Below, piece by piece: positions 9,073 through 18,021 of a stretch of 47,807 nucleotides of DNA. Position numbers and translations under genes: made by a program. Source of the stretch: Solirubrobacterales bacterium (GTDB taxonomy: Bacteria; Actinomycetota; Thermoleophilia; Solirubrobacterales; Solirubrobacteraceae); NCBI GenBank assembly GCA_003133565.1, contig PKYB01000028.1, positions 8,235 through 56,041 on the forward strand, in the 5' to 3' direction. The notes under the pieces were generated by a model. It worked only from the letters and a program-made list of their open reading frames with translations, was not told where the DNA came from and made no database searches. The stretch's first letter is position 1, and every line of letters starts with the position of its first letter.

Positions 9073-9122
9073 TTCTCACGCTTCGCGCACCCGCGGGATT
9101 TGGGCTTAGGTTCGGCTTATTC

Positions 9123-10931
9123 GTGATTGAAACGACGCCCATACCGACATCGCATTCCCAGCTTCTGGCGTGGGTTGAGGATGTGGCGGCGCTGACGCAG
9201 CCGTCACGCGTTCATTGGTGTGATGGTTCGGTGGTGGAGCGCGAGCGGCTTTGTCGCGAGCTCGTGGACGCGGGAACGTTTGAGCCTTTGTCGGCGGAGC
9301 GGCGTCCGGGGTCCTATTTGGCGCGCTCGGATCCTGACGATGTCGCGCGTGTTGAGGACCGCACGTTTATCTGTTGGCAGCGCCAGGAGGATGCTGGGCC
9401 GACGAACAACTGGCGCGATCCGGTCGCGATGCGCGAGACGCTGCTGGGCCTGTTCGCTGGTGCGATGCGAGGTCGCACGATGTATGTCGTGCCCTACTCG
9501 ATGGGTCCGCTTGGCTCGCCGTTGGCGCGCACCGGTGTCGAGATCACCGATTCGTCTTACGTCGCTTTGAGCATGTTGATCATGACGCGAGCTGGCCGGC
9601 GCGCGCTCGAGCTGATCGGCGACGACGGTGATTTCGTCCCTGGCCTGCATTCCGTCGGCAGGCCGCTCAGCGCCGGTGCCACGGACGTGCCGTGGCCTTG
9701 CAACGCTGTCGATAAGTACATCGTTCACTTCCCCGAAACGCGCGAAATCTGGTCCTACGGCTCGGGCTACGGTGGCAACGCGCTGCTCGGCAAGAAGTGC
9801 TTCGCGCTGCGGATAGCCTCGGCGATGGCGCGCGACGAGGGTTGGCTCGCCGAGCACATGCTGATCGTCAAGCTGACCTCGCCCGAAGGCAGCGCCAAGT
9901 ACTTCGCTGGCGCGTTTCCTTCGGCGTGTGGCAAGACCAATCTCGCGATGATGATCCCGACGATCCCGGGATGGAAAGTCGAGACCATTGGTGACGACAT
10001 TGCCTGGATGAAGTTCGCCAGCGACGGCCGCCTCTACGCGATCAATCCGGAAGCGGGTTTCTTCGGTGTGGCACCGGGCACGAGCAAGGCTTCGAACCGC
10101 AACGCGATCGCGATGGTCACGAACAACACCATCTTCACGAACTGTGCCAAGACCGATGACGGCGACGTCTGGTGGGAAGGCATGACCAAAGAGCCGCCGC
10201 AGCACCTGATCGATTGGCGCGGTAACGACTGGACGCCCGCTTCAGAGGGGCCTGCGGCGCATCCCAATGCCCGCTTCACAGTGCCGATTGCGCAGGACCC
10301 CGCGATCGCGCCGGAGTGGCAGGATCCCGCTGGCGTGCCGATCGACGCGTTGCTTTTTGGCGGGCGCCGCTCGACGGTTGTGCCGCTCGTCCACGAGGCC
10401 TTTGACTGGGAGCACGGCGTTTTCCTTGGCGCGACGATGGCCTCGGAAACCACCGCGGCGGCGACCGGCGCCGTCGGGAAGCTGCGTCGCGACCCGTTCG
10501 CGATGTTGCCTTTTTGCGGCTACAACATGGGCGACTACTTCAGTTACTGGCTGAAAATCGGGCGCGAGCACGACCCCGCGAAGCTGCCCCGGATCTTCTA
10601 CGTCAACTGGTTTCGCAAGGACGAGCACGGGCGCTGGCTGTGGCCTGGTTTCGGCGAGAACAGTCGCGTGCTGGAATGGGTGTTCCGCCGCTGCGAAGGC
10701 GCGGCGCAGGCCGTCGAGACGCCGATCGGGCGCCTACCGGCGCCGGGCGCGCTACACACAGAGGGGCTCGACCTCAGTGACGAGGACCTCAGCGAGCTGT
10801 TGCGTGTCGACGACGCCGCGTGGCGTGACGAGCTGCCCCCGCTGCACGAGCACTTCGCGACCTTTGGCGATCGGCTGCCGGTGGAACTACGCGCACAGCT
10901 CGAGGCGCTCACACAGCGACTCGGCAGCTAG
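9123..10931 (+). CDS. pckG: Phosphoenolpyruvate carboxykinase (GTP)
   Basis: A cytoplasmic enzyme converting oxaloacetate and GTP to PEP, GDP and CO2, the first step of gluconeogenesis. GTG 9123 is chosen because it gives 602 residues, the usual length; the frame is open to 9027 but the extra 32 residues are low-complexity and unlike the family. Motifs: the P-loop with active-site cysteine [12 protein letters not shown] (265-276), the metal-site segment GDDIAWM, the [12 protein letters not shown] loop, and the [10 protein letters not shown] segment typical of the GTP-dependent class. There is no clear Shine-Dalgarno; a TAGGTT hexamer ten bases upstream may be a -10 box. Neighbours are unrelated, so it is probably monocistronic. 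Confidence 0.95.
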   Translation: MIETTPIPTSHSQLLAWVEDVAALTQPSRVHWCDGSVVERERLCRELVDAGTFEPLSAERRPGSYLARSDPDDVARVEDRTFICWQRQEDAGPTNNWRDPVAMRETLLGLFAGAMRGRTMYVVPYSMGPLGSPLARTGVEITDSSYVALSMLIMTRAGRRALELIGDDGDFVPGLHSVGRPLSAGATDVPWPCNAVDKYIVHFPETREIWSYGSGYGGNALLGKKCFALRIASAMARDEGWLAEHMLIVKLTSPEGSAKYFAGAFPSACGKTNLAMMIPTIPGWKVETIGDDIAWMKFASDGRLYAINPEAGFFGVAPGTSKASNRNAIAMVTNNTIFTNCAKTDDGDVWWEGMTKEPPQHLIDWRGNDWTPASEGPAAHPNARFTVPIAQDPAIAPEWQDPAGVPIDALLFGGRRSTVVPLVHEAFDWEHGVFLGATMASETTAAATGAVGKLRRDPFAMLPFCGYNMGDYFSYWLKIGREHDPAKLPRIFYVNWFRKDEHGRWLWPGFGENSRVLEWVFRRCEGAAQAVETPIGRLPAPGALHTEGLDLSDEDLSELLRVDDAAWRDELPPLHEHFATFGDRLPVELRAQLEALTQRLGS

Positions 10932-11082
10932 GCCCCCACACACACGAGCACTGCCATCGCGGCCGTCCGCCAGCGCCGCACAACAACTCGCTCGCATGGA
11001 CCGAACGAGCCAAACACCAAGCTCAATCTTAACATCAGTCTCAGCCCGCGCCACCCGAACCACACAACCGCCCGAACAGCGG

Positions 11083-11643
11083 CTAGTGGCGTTCGCCGTC
11101 GGTCGCGGCTGGTGGCCGGGACTCCTCGGCAAGCGAAGTGATCGCCAGCGCTCCCTGCGCGGCGCCCTCGAGCACCTCCGTTGCCTCATCGAGTGAGCGC
11201 GCGTAGAGCTCGACCAGCAGGTGTACGGTGATGCGGCTGTCGTCGTCGTGCTTATGGAAGCGCACGTGGGTGAAGAACTCGCGCACGCCGTGGTCGCCGA
11301 ATGCGGCGTAGGAGAGGGCGTCGCCGGCCTCCGGTCCGGAGCAGGTCTCAACCTCGGCGGCGTTGACGCTGACGGTGCACGAGGCCACCCACGGCGTGCC
11401 CGTGACCATCCGCTCCCAGCGATCCTCGATCGGCTCGACGCGGCCGTCGATGAAGCCCAGATGGGGCTGGTCGTGCATACATTCGAGGCACTGGACGACG
11501 GCCTCCTGGATCTCGTCGACGACCTCGGCGCGCTCGCCGCTGACCGGATCGATCTTGTGGATCCCCTCGTAATGGACCTGCACCTCGAGGTCCTGGGACC
11601 AGCAGCGGTAACAGCGCAGCCAGCTGCGCGGATCGGCGTTCAC
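11083..11643 (-). CDS. Unknown protein with four-cysteine (zinc-ribbon-like) N-terminus
   Basis: A 186-residue protein starting at GTG 11643. Cysteines at 11, 14 (CYRC) and 52, 55 (CLEC) are spaced as a zinc ribbon or rubredoxin-like knuckle pair. The rest is acidic, with an HxHDDD-like patch (FHKHDDD), and has no membrane segment. I do not recognise the family. It is divergent from bioA, with the start codons only 23 bases apart and both promoters sharing one symmetric -10 element, so the two genes should be transcribed from the same site. Confidence 0.65.
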   Translation of the reverse strand: MNADPRSWLRCYRCWSQDLEVQVHYEGIHKIDPVSGERAEVVDEIQEAVVQCLECMHDQPHLGFIDGRVEPIEDRWERMVTGTPWVASCTVSVNAAEVETCSGPEAGDALSYAAFGDHGVREFFTHVRFHKHDDDSRITVHLLVELYARSLDEATEVLEGAAQGALAITSLAEESRPPAATDGERH

Positions 11644-11649
11644 ACACTG

Positions 11650-11659
11650 ATTCTATGCT
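11650..11659. promoter_or_regulatory. Symmetric double -10 element driving bioA and its divergent neighbour
   Basis: The ten bases ATTCTATGCT hold a minus-strand TAGAAT (11650-11655) and a plus-strand TATGCT (11654-11659) that share the central TA. Each lies 6 bases from the GTG start of its gene. This predicts two leaderless transcripts leaving back to back. Confidence 0.5.
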
Positions 11660-11665
11660 CCCGGG

Positions 11666-12946
11666 GTGACCGGCAACCGAGGCGACCGCGCGCTGCTCGA
11701 TCTCGATCGGGAGCACATCTGGCACCCCTACGGGCCAATGCCGGCAGCCGCCGAGCCGCTGCTCGTGCGCTCGGCAAGCGGCGTGCGGCTACGACTCGCT
11801 GATGGCCGCGAGCTGATTGACGGGATGTCGTCGTGGTGGTGCGCGATCCACGGCTACCGCCACCCTGCACTCGACGCCACCGTCACCGACCAGCTCGAGC
11901 GCATGGCGCATGTGATGTTCGGGGGGCTCACGCACGAGCCCGCGATCGAGCTCGGGCGGCGCCTCATCGAGCTCGCGCCGGAGCCGCTGCGCCACGTCTT
12001 CTTTGCCGACTCGGGGTCGGTTTCGGTCGAGGTTGCGATCAAGATGTGCCTGCAGGCCGCGGGCCCGACCCGCTCGCGGATGCTTGCGCTGCGCGGCGGC
12101 TATCACGGCGACACGTTCGGGGCGATGTCGGTTTGCGACCCCGTCGACGGCATGCACCAGCTCTTCGCCTCGGTGCTACCCGAGCACGTCTTCGCCTCGC
12201 GTCCGCCGGGTGGCGTCGGGGCGCCGCTCGAGCAGCGCTACGTCGAGGAGCTCCGTGGGCTCTTCGAGCGTCACGGCGGCGAGCTGGCCGCAGCGATCGT
12301 CGAGCCGATCGTGCAGGGCGCCGGCGGCATGTGGTTCTACGCCCCGGGCTACCTGCGGCTGCTGCGCGAGCTCTGCGACGCTCACGGCGTGCTGCTCGTC
12401 TTCGACGAGATCGCGACCGGCTTCGGCCGTAGCGGCACCTTCTTCGCGGCTGAGCGCGCCGGCGTCGCTCCGGACGTGATGTGCGTCGGCAAGGCGCTGA
12501 CCGGCGGCTATGTGACGCTCGCCGCAACGCTCTGCACGAGCGCCGTCGCCGAGGCGATCAGCCAAGGCGGCGGTGGCGCGCTGATGCACGGGCCGACCTA
12601 CATGGCAAACCCGCTGGCCTGCGCCGTCGCGCTCGCAAGCCTCGAATTGCTCGAAACCGGCGACTGGCAGGCCGACGTGGCGCGCGTCGAACAGACCCTC
12701 GGAACCGCCCTTGCACCGGCGCGTCAGTTGCCCGGGATCCGCGACGTTCGGATCCTCGGCGCGATCGCGGTGCTCGAGCTCGACCACCCGATCGATATCG
12801 ACCGCGCCACCCAGGCAGCGGTTGCGGCCGGTGTCTGGCTGCGACCATTCCGCAACCTGATCTACGCGATGCCGCCCTACCTGTGCACCGAAGCGGAGCT
12901 CGCGCAGCTCGCCCAGGCGATGATCGCCGCGGCGGCGGTGGCCTGA
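11666..12946 (+). CDS. bioA: Adenosylmethionine--8-amino-7-oxononanoate aminotransferase
   Basis: A 426-residue class III PLP aminotransferase, converting KAPA to DAPA with S-adenosylmethionine as amino donor in biotin synthesis. Seen: HIWHPYGPM near the N-terminus, the BioA-typical [16 protein letters not shown], the cofactor-site [17 protein letters not shown], the [12 protein letters not shown] motif with the PLP-binding Asp, and the Schiff-base lysine in GKALTGGY (Lys276). WxxPxxxxMP-type N-terminal and SSWW residues separate it from other class III aminotransferases. GTG 11666 has no Shine-Dalgarno but a -10 box 6 bases upstream. No other bio gene is in the window. It ends 14 bases from dipZ, tail to tail. 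Confidence 0.93.
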   Translation: MTGNRGDRALLDLDREHIWHPYGPMPAAAEPLLVRSASGVRLRLADGRELIDGMSSWWCAIHGYRHPALDATVTDQLERMAHVMFGGLTHEPAIELGRRLIELAPEPLRHVFFADSGSVSVEVAIKMCLQAAGPTRSRMLALRGGYHGDTFGAMSVCDPVDGMHQLFASVLPEHVFASRPPGGVGAPLEQRYVEELRGLFERHGGELAAAIVEPIVQGAGGMWFYAPGYLRLLRELCDAHGVLLVFDEIATGFGRSGTFFAAERAGVAPDVMCVGKALTGGYVTLAATLCTSAVAEAISQGGGGALMHGPTYMANPLACAVALASLELLETGDWQADVARVEQTLGTALAPARQLPGIRDVRILGAIAVLELDHPIDIDRATQAAVAAGVWLRPFRNLIYAMPPYLCTEAELAQLAQAMIAAAAVA

Positions 12947-12948
12947 GC

Positions 12949-12961
12949 GGCGCGCGGCGCC
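12949..12961. terminator. GC hairpin between bioA and dipZ
   Basis: GGCGC-GCG-GCGCC fills the 14-base gap between two converging genes. No T-run follows. Candidate bidirectional U-less terminator. Confidence 0.3.
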
Positions 12962-14697
12962 TAGCCGAAGGTGAAGGTGTAGCCGCTGGTCCCCGGCGAG
13001 AAGCTGACCTTGACGGTCTCGTCTTGGTCTCGCGGTTCGCTGACGATGTTGTAGAGCCGTTGCTCGTTGACGGTGACGACGCCGTTGTGGACATCGCTGC
13101 CGGCGTTTTCGCCCGTCGGTGGGCTCCCGTCGATCGTGACGATGACCTTCCCGACGCCGTGGGTGGGCGGGCTCAGCACCATGTAGACGTGCTTGCCCTG
13201 AACGTTTGCCGTGATCGACGCGCCGGCACCGGCGAGCGCCTGCTGGGGGCCGATATCCCAGGTGCCGCCGTAGGCAAACTCGCTCAGCGCGAGCGGGCCC
13301 GTCGGTGCGACATAGGTGTGCGTTCCGAGCAGCGGCTCGGCCTGCCAGCCCATGGCGCGCGCCGTGCCGAGGTAGGTCTCCGGACTCGTCTCGAAGTTGG
13401 TCGTGATCACATGCTCGGGCTGCGCGGCGCCGCCGAGATTCTTGACTCCCGCCTGTACGAGCAGCGCCCTGATGGCCGCCTCCGTCTCCGCGTAGTAGCC
13501 CTCGTAGGGATCGGCATAGCGCACCCGTCCCTTGGCGTCGACCAGGAAGTCCGACGGCCAGCCCTCGTTGCCCCACTCGTCGAAGGTGTCGAGGTTGTTG
13601 TCCTGGACGATCGGGTAGTTGATGCCGAACTGCTTGATCGCGCTGCGAACGTTGCCGGCATCGCGTTCGAACGGGAACTCGGGCGACTCAACGCCGATGA
13701 TCACGAGCCCTTTGGAGTGGTACTTGCGCTCCCAAGCCTCGAGGTAGGGCAGCGTACGAATGCAGTTGATGCAGGTGTAGGTCCAGAAGTCGAGCAGCAC
13801 GACGTGCCCGCGCAGGCTGGCGATTGTCAGGGGACGATCACCGGGCGTGTTGAACCACTCCTCGGTGCCGACGAAGGGCGGTGCCACCGGGCCTTCGGGG
13901 AGGCGCGGTGTGGTGACACCCTTGAGCCCAGCGTCGTTGCTCGTCGTCGGCGCGATTTCAAGCTTGTGGCTGCGCAGCGAGTCGAGGCGTGAGGAGACCG
14001 CTGAGGAGTTGTCGATGACAGCGGTGACGTTGACGTTCGGGATGTGCTCGGCGATCAGCTCGTCCAGCTTGACGTCGAGCATCGTCGCAATCACGATGGC
14101 CGTGAGGACCATCACCACGCCGAGCGTCCGCTGCACGGCGAGGGCGCGTCCGGAGCCGCGCAACCGATCGAGGATTCGTCGCCCGCCGAGCGCGAGCAGG
14201 AGCAGCATCAGGCCCGTCCCGGCCGCGTAGGCCAGCCCGACCGCAACGGCGCGGCCGCTCGCGGCACTGACCGAGATCACGGCGGCGAGGATCGGGCCGG
14301 CACACGGCGTGTAGACGAAGCCGAGCGCGGCGCCGACCAGCAAACCCGAGGCAAAGCCGTCGCCCCGCGTGCGCGGCCCGAGCCGCGAGAGCACCGCCAA
14401 CGGGCGCTCGAGCTGCTCACCCAGGCGGGGCACGATCAGCGCAAAGCCGAAGACCAGCAGCACGACGATCGCCACGTCGCGCAGCGGGTCAGACCCGAGG
14501 CCGACTCCGTCAACGACCTTCGCGATGCCGATGATCGTGATCGCGAAGGTCGTCGTCAGCCCGAGGACGATCCCCAGCGGGCGGCGCCTGCCGCCCGTCC
14601 CGCTAGCCGAGAGCATCGCCGGCAGCACCGGCAGCACGCAGGGCGACACCGCGGTACCCGCGCCGACGACCACGGCAAAGAGCAGAAGGACGAGCAC
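12961..14697 (-). CDS. dipZ: DipZ-type fusion: CcdA membrane domain + TlpA/ResA-like thioredoxin + C-terminal beta domain
   Basis: A 578-residue protein. The N-terminal half is a CcdA/DsbD-like electron-transfer domain with about six membrane helices and the two conserved cysteines in SPCVLP (Cys20) and TPCAGP (Cys132). An extracytoplasmic thioredoxin domain follows (about 270-400) with the redox motif CINC (309-312) after DFWTYT, and a C-terminal beta-sandwich (about 415-578) of the carbohydrate-binding-like type known from mycobacterial DipZ. It should carry electrons from cytoplasmic thioredoxin to extracellular disulfides or cytochrome c apoproteins. The GTG start at 14697 is bounded by an in-frame stop just upstream. 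It follows the ABC permease by 58 bases on the same strand, with a hairpin between. Confidence 0.9.
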   Translation of the reverse strand: MLVLLLFAVVVGAGTAVSPCVLPVLPAMLSASGTGGRRRPLGIVLGLTTTFAITIIGIAKVVDGVGLGSDPLRDVAIVVLLVFGFALIVPRLGEQLERPLAVLSRLGPRTRGDGFASGLLVGAALGFVYTPCAGPILAAVISVSAASGRAVAVGLAYAAGTGLMLLLLALGGRRILDRLRGSGRALAVQRTLGVVMVLTAIVIATMLDVKLDELIAEHIPNVNVTAVIDNSSAVSSRLDSLRSHKLEIAPTTSNDAGLKGVTTPRLPEGPVAPPFVGTEEWFNTPGDRPLTIASLRGHVVLLDFWTYTCINCIRTLPYLEAWERKYHSKGLVIIGVESPEFPFERDAGNVRSAIKQFGINYPIVQDNNLDTFDEWGNEGWPSDFLVDAKGRVRYADPYEGYYAETEAAIRALLVQAGVKNLGGAAQPEHVITTNFETSPETYLGTARAMGWQAEPLLGTHTYVAPTGPLALSEFAYGGTWDIGPQQALAGAGASITANVQGKHVYMVLSPPTHGVGKVIVTIDGSPPTGENAGSDVHNGVVTVNEQRLYNIVSEPRDQDETVKVSFSPGTSGYTFTFG

Positions 14698-14731
14698 TAC
14701 AGCTACATCTTGGCGTACGCGAGCGCCCGGT

Positions 14732-14755
14732 GGCGCAGCCCGCGGCTGCCGCGCC
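14732..14755 (-). terminator. Hairpin after the ABC permease gene
   Basis: Directly after the permease stop, GCAGCC pairs with GGCTGC around GCG, extended by GGC/GCC with a three-base bulge. There is no T-run. It may separate the padR-ABC operon from dipZ or attenuate readthrough. Confidence 0.35.
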
Positions 14756-15673
14756 TTACTCGATCCGGCTGAACTCGAAGATCGCGATCGCCAGCATCAC
14801 GGCTCCGAGCGCGGCGACGACGCCAGCCTCGAGCAGCCCGGGCAGATGCCAGCCCCACCACGTCACGCCGGGGTCGAGCACCCGCCGGGCCGCGGCGCTG
14901 ATGTGCAGGTGGGCAAACACCGCGCGGCGCATCGGATCGACCGCGTAGGTCAGCGGGTCGATGCGGTTGAGGAGCGTCAGCCACTGCGGCAGTCCGGACA
15001 CCGGGAACAGCGCGCCCGAGAGGAAGTACATCGGCATGATCAGCATCTGCGTGAGCGCCATGAACGACTGCATCTGCTTGACGCGCGCCGCCGCCATCAC
15101 CCCGAACGCGGTGATCGCAAAGGCGACCAGCAGCTGCAGGCAAAAGATCTCGAGGATCAGGATCGGCACGTAGGGGACGCCGACCAGGGGGGAGAGGACG
15201 ATCAGGATCACGCCCTCGAAGCCCGCCACCGTGGCGCCGCCGAGGCATTTGCCGATGACCAGCGAGCTGCGCCTGACCGGCGCTACCATCATCTCGCGCA
15301 GGAAGCCGAACTCGCGGTCCCAGACGATCGAGGCGGCGGAGAAGATCGCGATGAACATGACCGACATGCAGAGCACGCCGGGGTAGACGAAGGTCCGCAG
15401 GTTCACGCCGTGCGTGCCGGCGCCGGCCAGCCGCGAGAGGCCTGTGCCGAGGACGAAGAGGAAGAGGAACGGCTGCACCAGCGAAGTGATGATCCGCAGG
15501 CGGTCCTTGGTGAAGCGGATCAGCTCGCGCCGCCAGACGATTTTGACCGCGCGAAGCTCGCTGCGGAGGCTGCTCGCGGGCACGCGAACGGCGGCGAGCG
15601 GTCGTCCGGCTCCGGCCGCCCCGGCCGGAGCGCTCGCCGCGGAGCCTCTGCTGGGCGTCGTCGTGCTGGCCAT
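14756..15673 (-). CDS. ABC-2 type transporter permease (DrrB-like)
   Basis: A 305-residue integral membrane protein with six predicted helices. After a Ser/Ala/Gly-rich cytoplasmic N-terminus (1-35) comes ELIRFTKDRLRIITSLVQPFLFLFVLG, typical of ABC-2 permeases, then the coupling segment DREFGFLREMMVAPVRR and the late NRIDPLTYAVDPMR motif of the DrrB group. Export of a lipid, antibiotic or other hydrophobic compound is the family role. It starts two bases after the ATPase gene's stop and belongs to the padR operon. Confidence 0.9.
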   Translation of the reverse strand: MASTTTPSRGSAASAPAGAAGAGRPLAAVRVPASSLRSELRAVKIVWRRELIRFTKDRLRIITSLVQPFLFLFVLGTGLSRLAGAGTHGVNLRTFVYPGVLCMSVMFIAIFSAASIVWDREFGFLREMMVAPVRRSSLVIGKCLGGATVAGFEGVILIVLSPLVGVPYVPILILEIFCLQLLVAFAITAFGVMAAARVKQMQSFMALTQMLIMPMYFLSGALFPVSGLPQWLTLLNRIDPLTYAVDPMRRAVFAHLHISAAARRVLDPGVTWWGWHLPGLLEAGVVAALGAVMLAIAIFEFSRIE

Positions 15674-15675
15674 CG

Positions 15676-16722
15676 CTATCTCCTTCCGAACGCGCGCGCC
15701 ATCGTCCGCAGCTGATCGGTGCCGTCGGCTTCGGCGTCGCGGATCGTCGAGCCGGTGTGGGACATGAAGACGTCGTCGAGCGACGGCCGTGACACGCTCA
15801 CCGAGCTGATCGGCACGCCGAGTTCGGCGAACAGCCGCGGCACGAACTGCTCGCCCGCCGGCACGCCGAAGGTGACCGCCCCCTCGGCGATCTGGGCCGT
15901 GATGTCAAAGCGCTCCCGGAGCGCGGCGATCGCCGCGTCGTCGTCGTCGGTGTGGATCTGGATGCGGTCGTGTCCGATCGCTGCCTTCAGCGCCTCGGGC
16001 GTGTCGAGCACGACGATCAAGCCCTTGTCGATGATCGCGATGCGGTCGCAGTGCTCGGCCTCATCCATGTAGTGCGTGGTCAGGAAGATCGTGATGTCCT
16101 CAGCCACCTTCAGCTCGCGAATGTAGGTCCAGATCGAGCTGCGCGTCTGCGGATCGAGCCCGACGGTCGGCTCGTCGAGGAACAGCACGCGCGGTGAGTG
16201 CATCAGCCCGCGCGCGATCTCGAGCCGGCGCTTCATCCCGCCCGAGAACGTGTTCACCTCGCTCTTGCGCCGCTCCCACAGGCCGACCATCTCGAGCACC
16301 TGCTGCATCCGCGGCGCGACGACCTCGCGGGGCACGCCGTAGAGCTCGGCGTGCAAGCGCAGGTTCTGCTCGGCGCTGAGGTAGCCGTCGAGCGTCGTGT
16401 CCTGGAAGACCAGTCCGATGTTGCGACGCACCGCGTCGCGTTCGCTGGCGACGTCGTGCCCGGCGACTCGGGCGTAGCCGCCGGTCGGGCGGACGAGGGT
16501 GCAGAGCATCGAGATCGTCGTCGACTTCCCGGCACCGTTGGGCCCGAGGAATCCGAAGATCTCGCCCGCCTGCACGTCGAAGTTGATGCCGCGCACCGCC
16601 TCGACGTCGCCGTAGCGCTTGGCGAGGTCGCGAACGACGATCGTCGCCTGGTCAGACGGCGCGGCACCCGGGGCGACCCCGAGGGCCGCCCCGTTGCTGG
16701 CGCTCGCGGCCGTCCGACTCAC
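15676..16722 (-). CDS. ABC transporter ATP-binding protein (DrrA-like)
   Basis: A 348-residue ATPase. Walker A is GPNGAGKST (60-68), the Q-loop is in VFQDTTLDGYLS, the signature is FSGGMKRRLEIARG and Walker B is VLFLDEPTVGLD, followed by TTHYMDEAE with the switch His. The long C-terminal part after about residue 240 matches the DrrA-type regulatory extension. It powers the permease encoded directly downstream. The ATG overlaps the TGA of padR by four bases (ATGA), so the three genes are translationally coupled. Confidence 0.92.
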   Translation of the reverse strand: MSRTAASASNGAALGVAPGAAPSDQATIVVRDLAKRYGDVEAVRGINFDVQAGEIFGFLGPNGAGKSTTISMLCTLVRPTGGYARVAGHDVASERDAVRRNIGLVFQDTTLDGYLSAEQNLRLHAELYGVPREVVAPRMQQVLEMVGLWERRKSEVNTFSGGMKRRLEIARGLMHSPRVLFLDEPTVGLDPQTRSSIWTYIRELKVAEDITIFLTTHYMDEAEHCDRIAIIDKGLIVVLDTPEALKAAIGHDRIQIHTDDDDAAIAALRERFDITAQIAEGAVTFGVPAGEQFVPRLFAELGVPISSVSVSRPSLDDVFMSHTGSTIRDAEADGTDQLRTMARAFGRR

Positions 16723-17375
16723 TCGTCGCCCTCGCCGAGGATCTTGTAGATCGCGCGACGTGTGTCCGTAAGCACTTTCTTCGCCTCCGCAAGCTGACTC
16801 TCACTGGCGGTGTGCGCGAGCTGCGCGCAGGCAACCGCCACCTGGCGCATCACTCCGAACACGTCCTTGACGCCGCCCGATACGCCATCAACCAGGGTAT
16901 CCCATGGCGCCCGCGCGTCGGCTGGGCGTGCCGCTACGTGCTCGCGCCCGGCATCGGTCAGGGCGAAGACCTTGCGGCCTTCCTGCTCCTCGGCGCGGAT
17001 CAGTCCCTCGTCTTCGAGCTGTGACAGCGCTGGGTAGACCGACCCTGGGCTCGGAGCCCAGATGCCGTTGCTGCGCTCCTCGATCTCTTGCATGATCGCG
17101 TAGCCGTTGCGCGGCTCTTCGGCGAGCAGCAGCAGCGCCGCGGTGCGGATATCCCCGCGCCGTGCCTTGCCGCCGCGGCCGCGCGGCCCGCCAAACCCAC
17201 GGGGGCCGCCGTAGCCACGGGGGCCGCCGAAGCCGCCGCCGTGCTCGCCATGCCGGCCGCGTTGGTGGCCGGGGCCGCCGCCGCGCATCATCAACACCCC
17301 GCGCAATGCCGCCACGGGGTCAAACTCTCCTCGGGACCGGCCACAGTGGCCGGCGTGTGCATAACCTGCAGTCAT
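16719..17375 (-). CDS. PadR-family transcriptional regulator with Gly/Arg-rich N-terminal repeats
   Basis: A 218-residue protein. Residues 31-70 are a low-complexity Gly/Arg/Pro region with a tandem GGPRG(F/Y) repeat. The PadR winged helix spans about 72-150: AALLLLAEEPRNGYAIMQEI, SPGSVYPALSQLEDEGLI and the wing. A helical dimerisation tail follows. PadR regulators often repress their own operon and a linked exporter until a toxic ligand binds. The start is certain: AGGAG lies 5 bases before the ATG. The promoter upstream overlaps an inverted repeat, consistent with autorepression of padR-ABC-ABC. Confidence 0.9.
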   Translation of the reverse strand: MTAGYAHAGHCGRSRGEFDPVAALRGVLMMRGGGPGHQRGRHGEHGGGFGGPRGYGGPRGFGGPRGRGGKARRGDIRTAALLLLAEEPRNGYAIMQEIEERSNGIWAPSPGSVYPALSQLEDEGLIRAEEQEGRKVFALTDAGREHVAARPADARAPWDTLVDGVSGGVKDVFGVMRQVAVACAQLAHTASESQLAEAKKVLTDTRRAIYKILGEGDE

Positions 17376-17413
17376 GTGAACTCCTTCAATTTTTAGACTA
17401 ACTCAGGGACATC

Positions 17414-17442
17414 ACGATATATCGCTAACTATCGTCTGTCAA
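17414..17442 (-). promoter_or_regulatory. padR operon promoter with overlapping operator
   Basis: On the minus strand TTGACA (17442-17437) and TATCGT (17419-17414) form a -35/-10 pair with 17-base spacing. An inverted repeat ACGATA-N10-TATCGT (17435-17414) covers the spacer and the -10 box, and contains the 10-base palindrome CGATATATCG. This is the best-formed sigma-70-type promoter in the window, and its overlap with the repeat suggests repression by PadR. Confidence 0.65.
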
Positions 17443-17549
17443 GTCCACGGCCGCCGCTGCGCCGATCGCTGCAGTTTCTGGGTGTGGTCGGCTGACGTCA
17501 CCGGCCACTTCACGACGTGAGCGCGCGACAGCGCCAGTAAGCGCTCGCG

Positions 17550-17972
17550 CTAGGTGGCCGGCGCTGCTTCGCCGGCGCTCGTCCGCGCCGACGTGCGGTG
17601 TGCCAGGGCTCCCGTGGCGGCGAGGATCGCCAGCGCGTTCAGCGCATGGAGTGGCCCGATCGCCGGCACGGACTCCGAGGCTATGCCGAGGAACGCCTGC
17701 ACGATCCCGAGCACGAGGATCCCGCTCGCCCGGAGGATGCTGCTGCGCTCGAGACGTCCGAGTGCCGCGACAACCAGGAGCACCAGCATGAGCAGGACAA
17801 TGATGTAGCCGAGGGCGATGTGCGGGTTGAAGGCGTTGTTGATCGTCGTCTGCGAGATCGCCTTGTGATCCGCGGCATGAACGGCGTGGAACGCGCCGTA
17901 GCCGGCGAGGGCGATCTGCACGACGACGGCGATGAAGAGGAGCGCCGCTAGCCAACGGAACAAGACGCGCAT
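17550..17972 (-). CDS. Small four-helix membrane protein (DUF6220-like)
   Basis: A 140-residue protein with four predicted membrane helices (about 7-28, 53-75, 80-100, 105-125). Conserved-looking histidines lie near helix ends (AFHAVHAADHKAIS, NPHIALGY, PLHALNALAI), a pattern seen in small haem-binding or quinone-interacting membrane proteins and in DUF6220. Assignment to that family is from memory of pattern only. It sits 49 bases after meaB on the same strand but has its own TATCCT -10 box 8 bases before the ATG. Function unknown. Confidence 0.7.
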   Translation of the reverse strand: MRVLFRWLAALLFIAVVVQIALAGYGAFHAVHAADHKAISQTTINNAFNPHIALGYIIVLLMLVLLVVAALGRLERSSILRASGILVLGIVQAFLGIASESVPAIGPLHALNALAILAATGALAHRTSARTSAGEAAPAT

Positions 17973-17980
17973 GCGGCGTG

Positions 17981-17986
17981 AGGATA
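17981..17986 (-). promoter_or_regulatory. -10 element of the DUF6220-like gene (leaderless)
   Basis: Minus-strand TATCCT lies 8 bases before the ATG at 17972, within an AT-rich patch. No Shine-Dalgarno sequence is visible. Confidence 0.45.
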
Positions 17987-18021
17987 TATCAGCTGCGCCG
18001 AGCTTTCGCGGACGGCCGTCG

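Noticed and set aside
10932-11082. Possible short gene or RNA between pck and the 11083 gene
   Set aside because: The stretch is C-rich with few G on the plus strand, but no start, motif or stable hairpin supports a feature.
12176-13576. Long open frame on minus strand, 466 codons
   Set aside because: Overlaps dipZ in another frame and bioA antisense; no recognisable domain.
12481-13992. Long open frame on plus strand, 503 codons
   Set aside because: It runs across the end of bioA and antisense to dipZ, both with clear domains; its composition is Arg-rich and low-complexity. Shadow of GC-rich genes.
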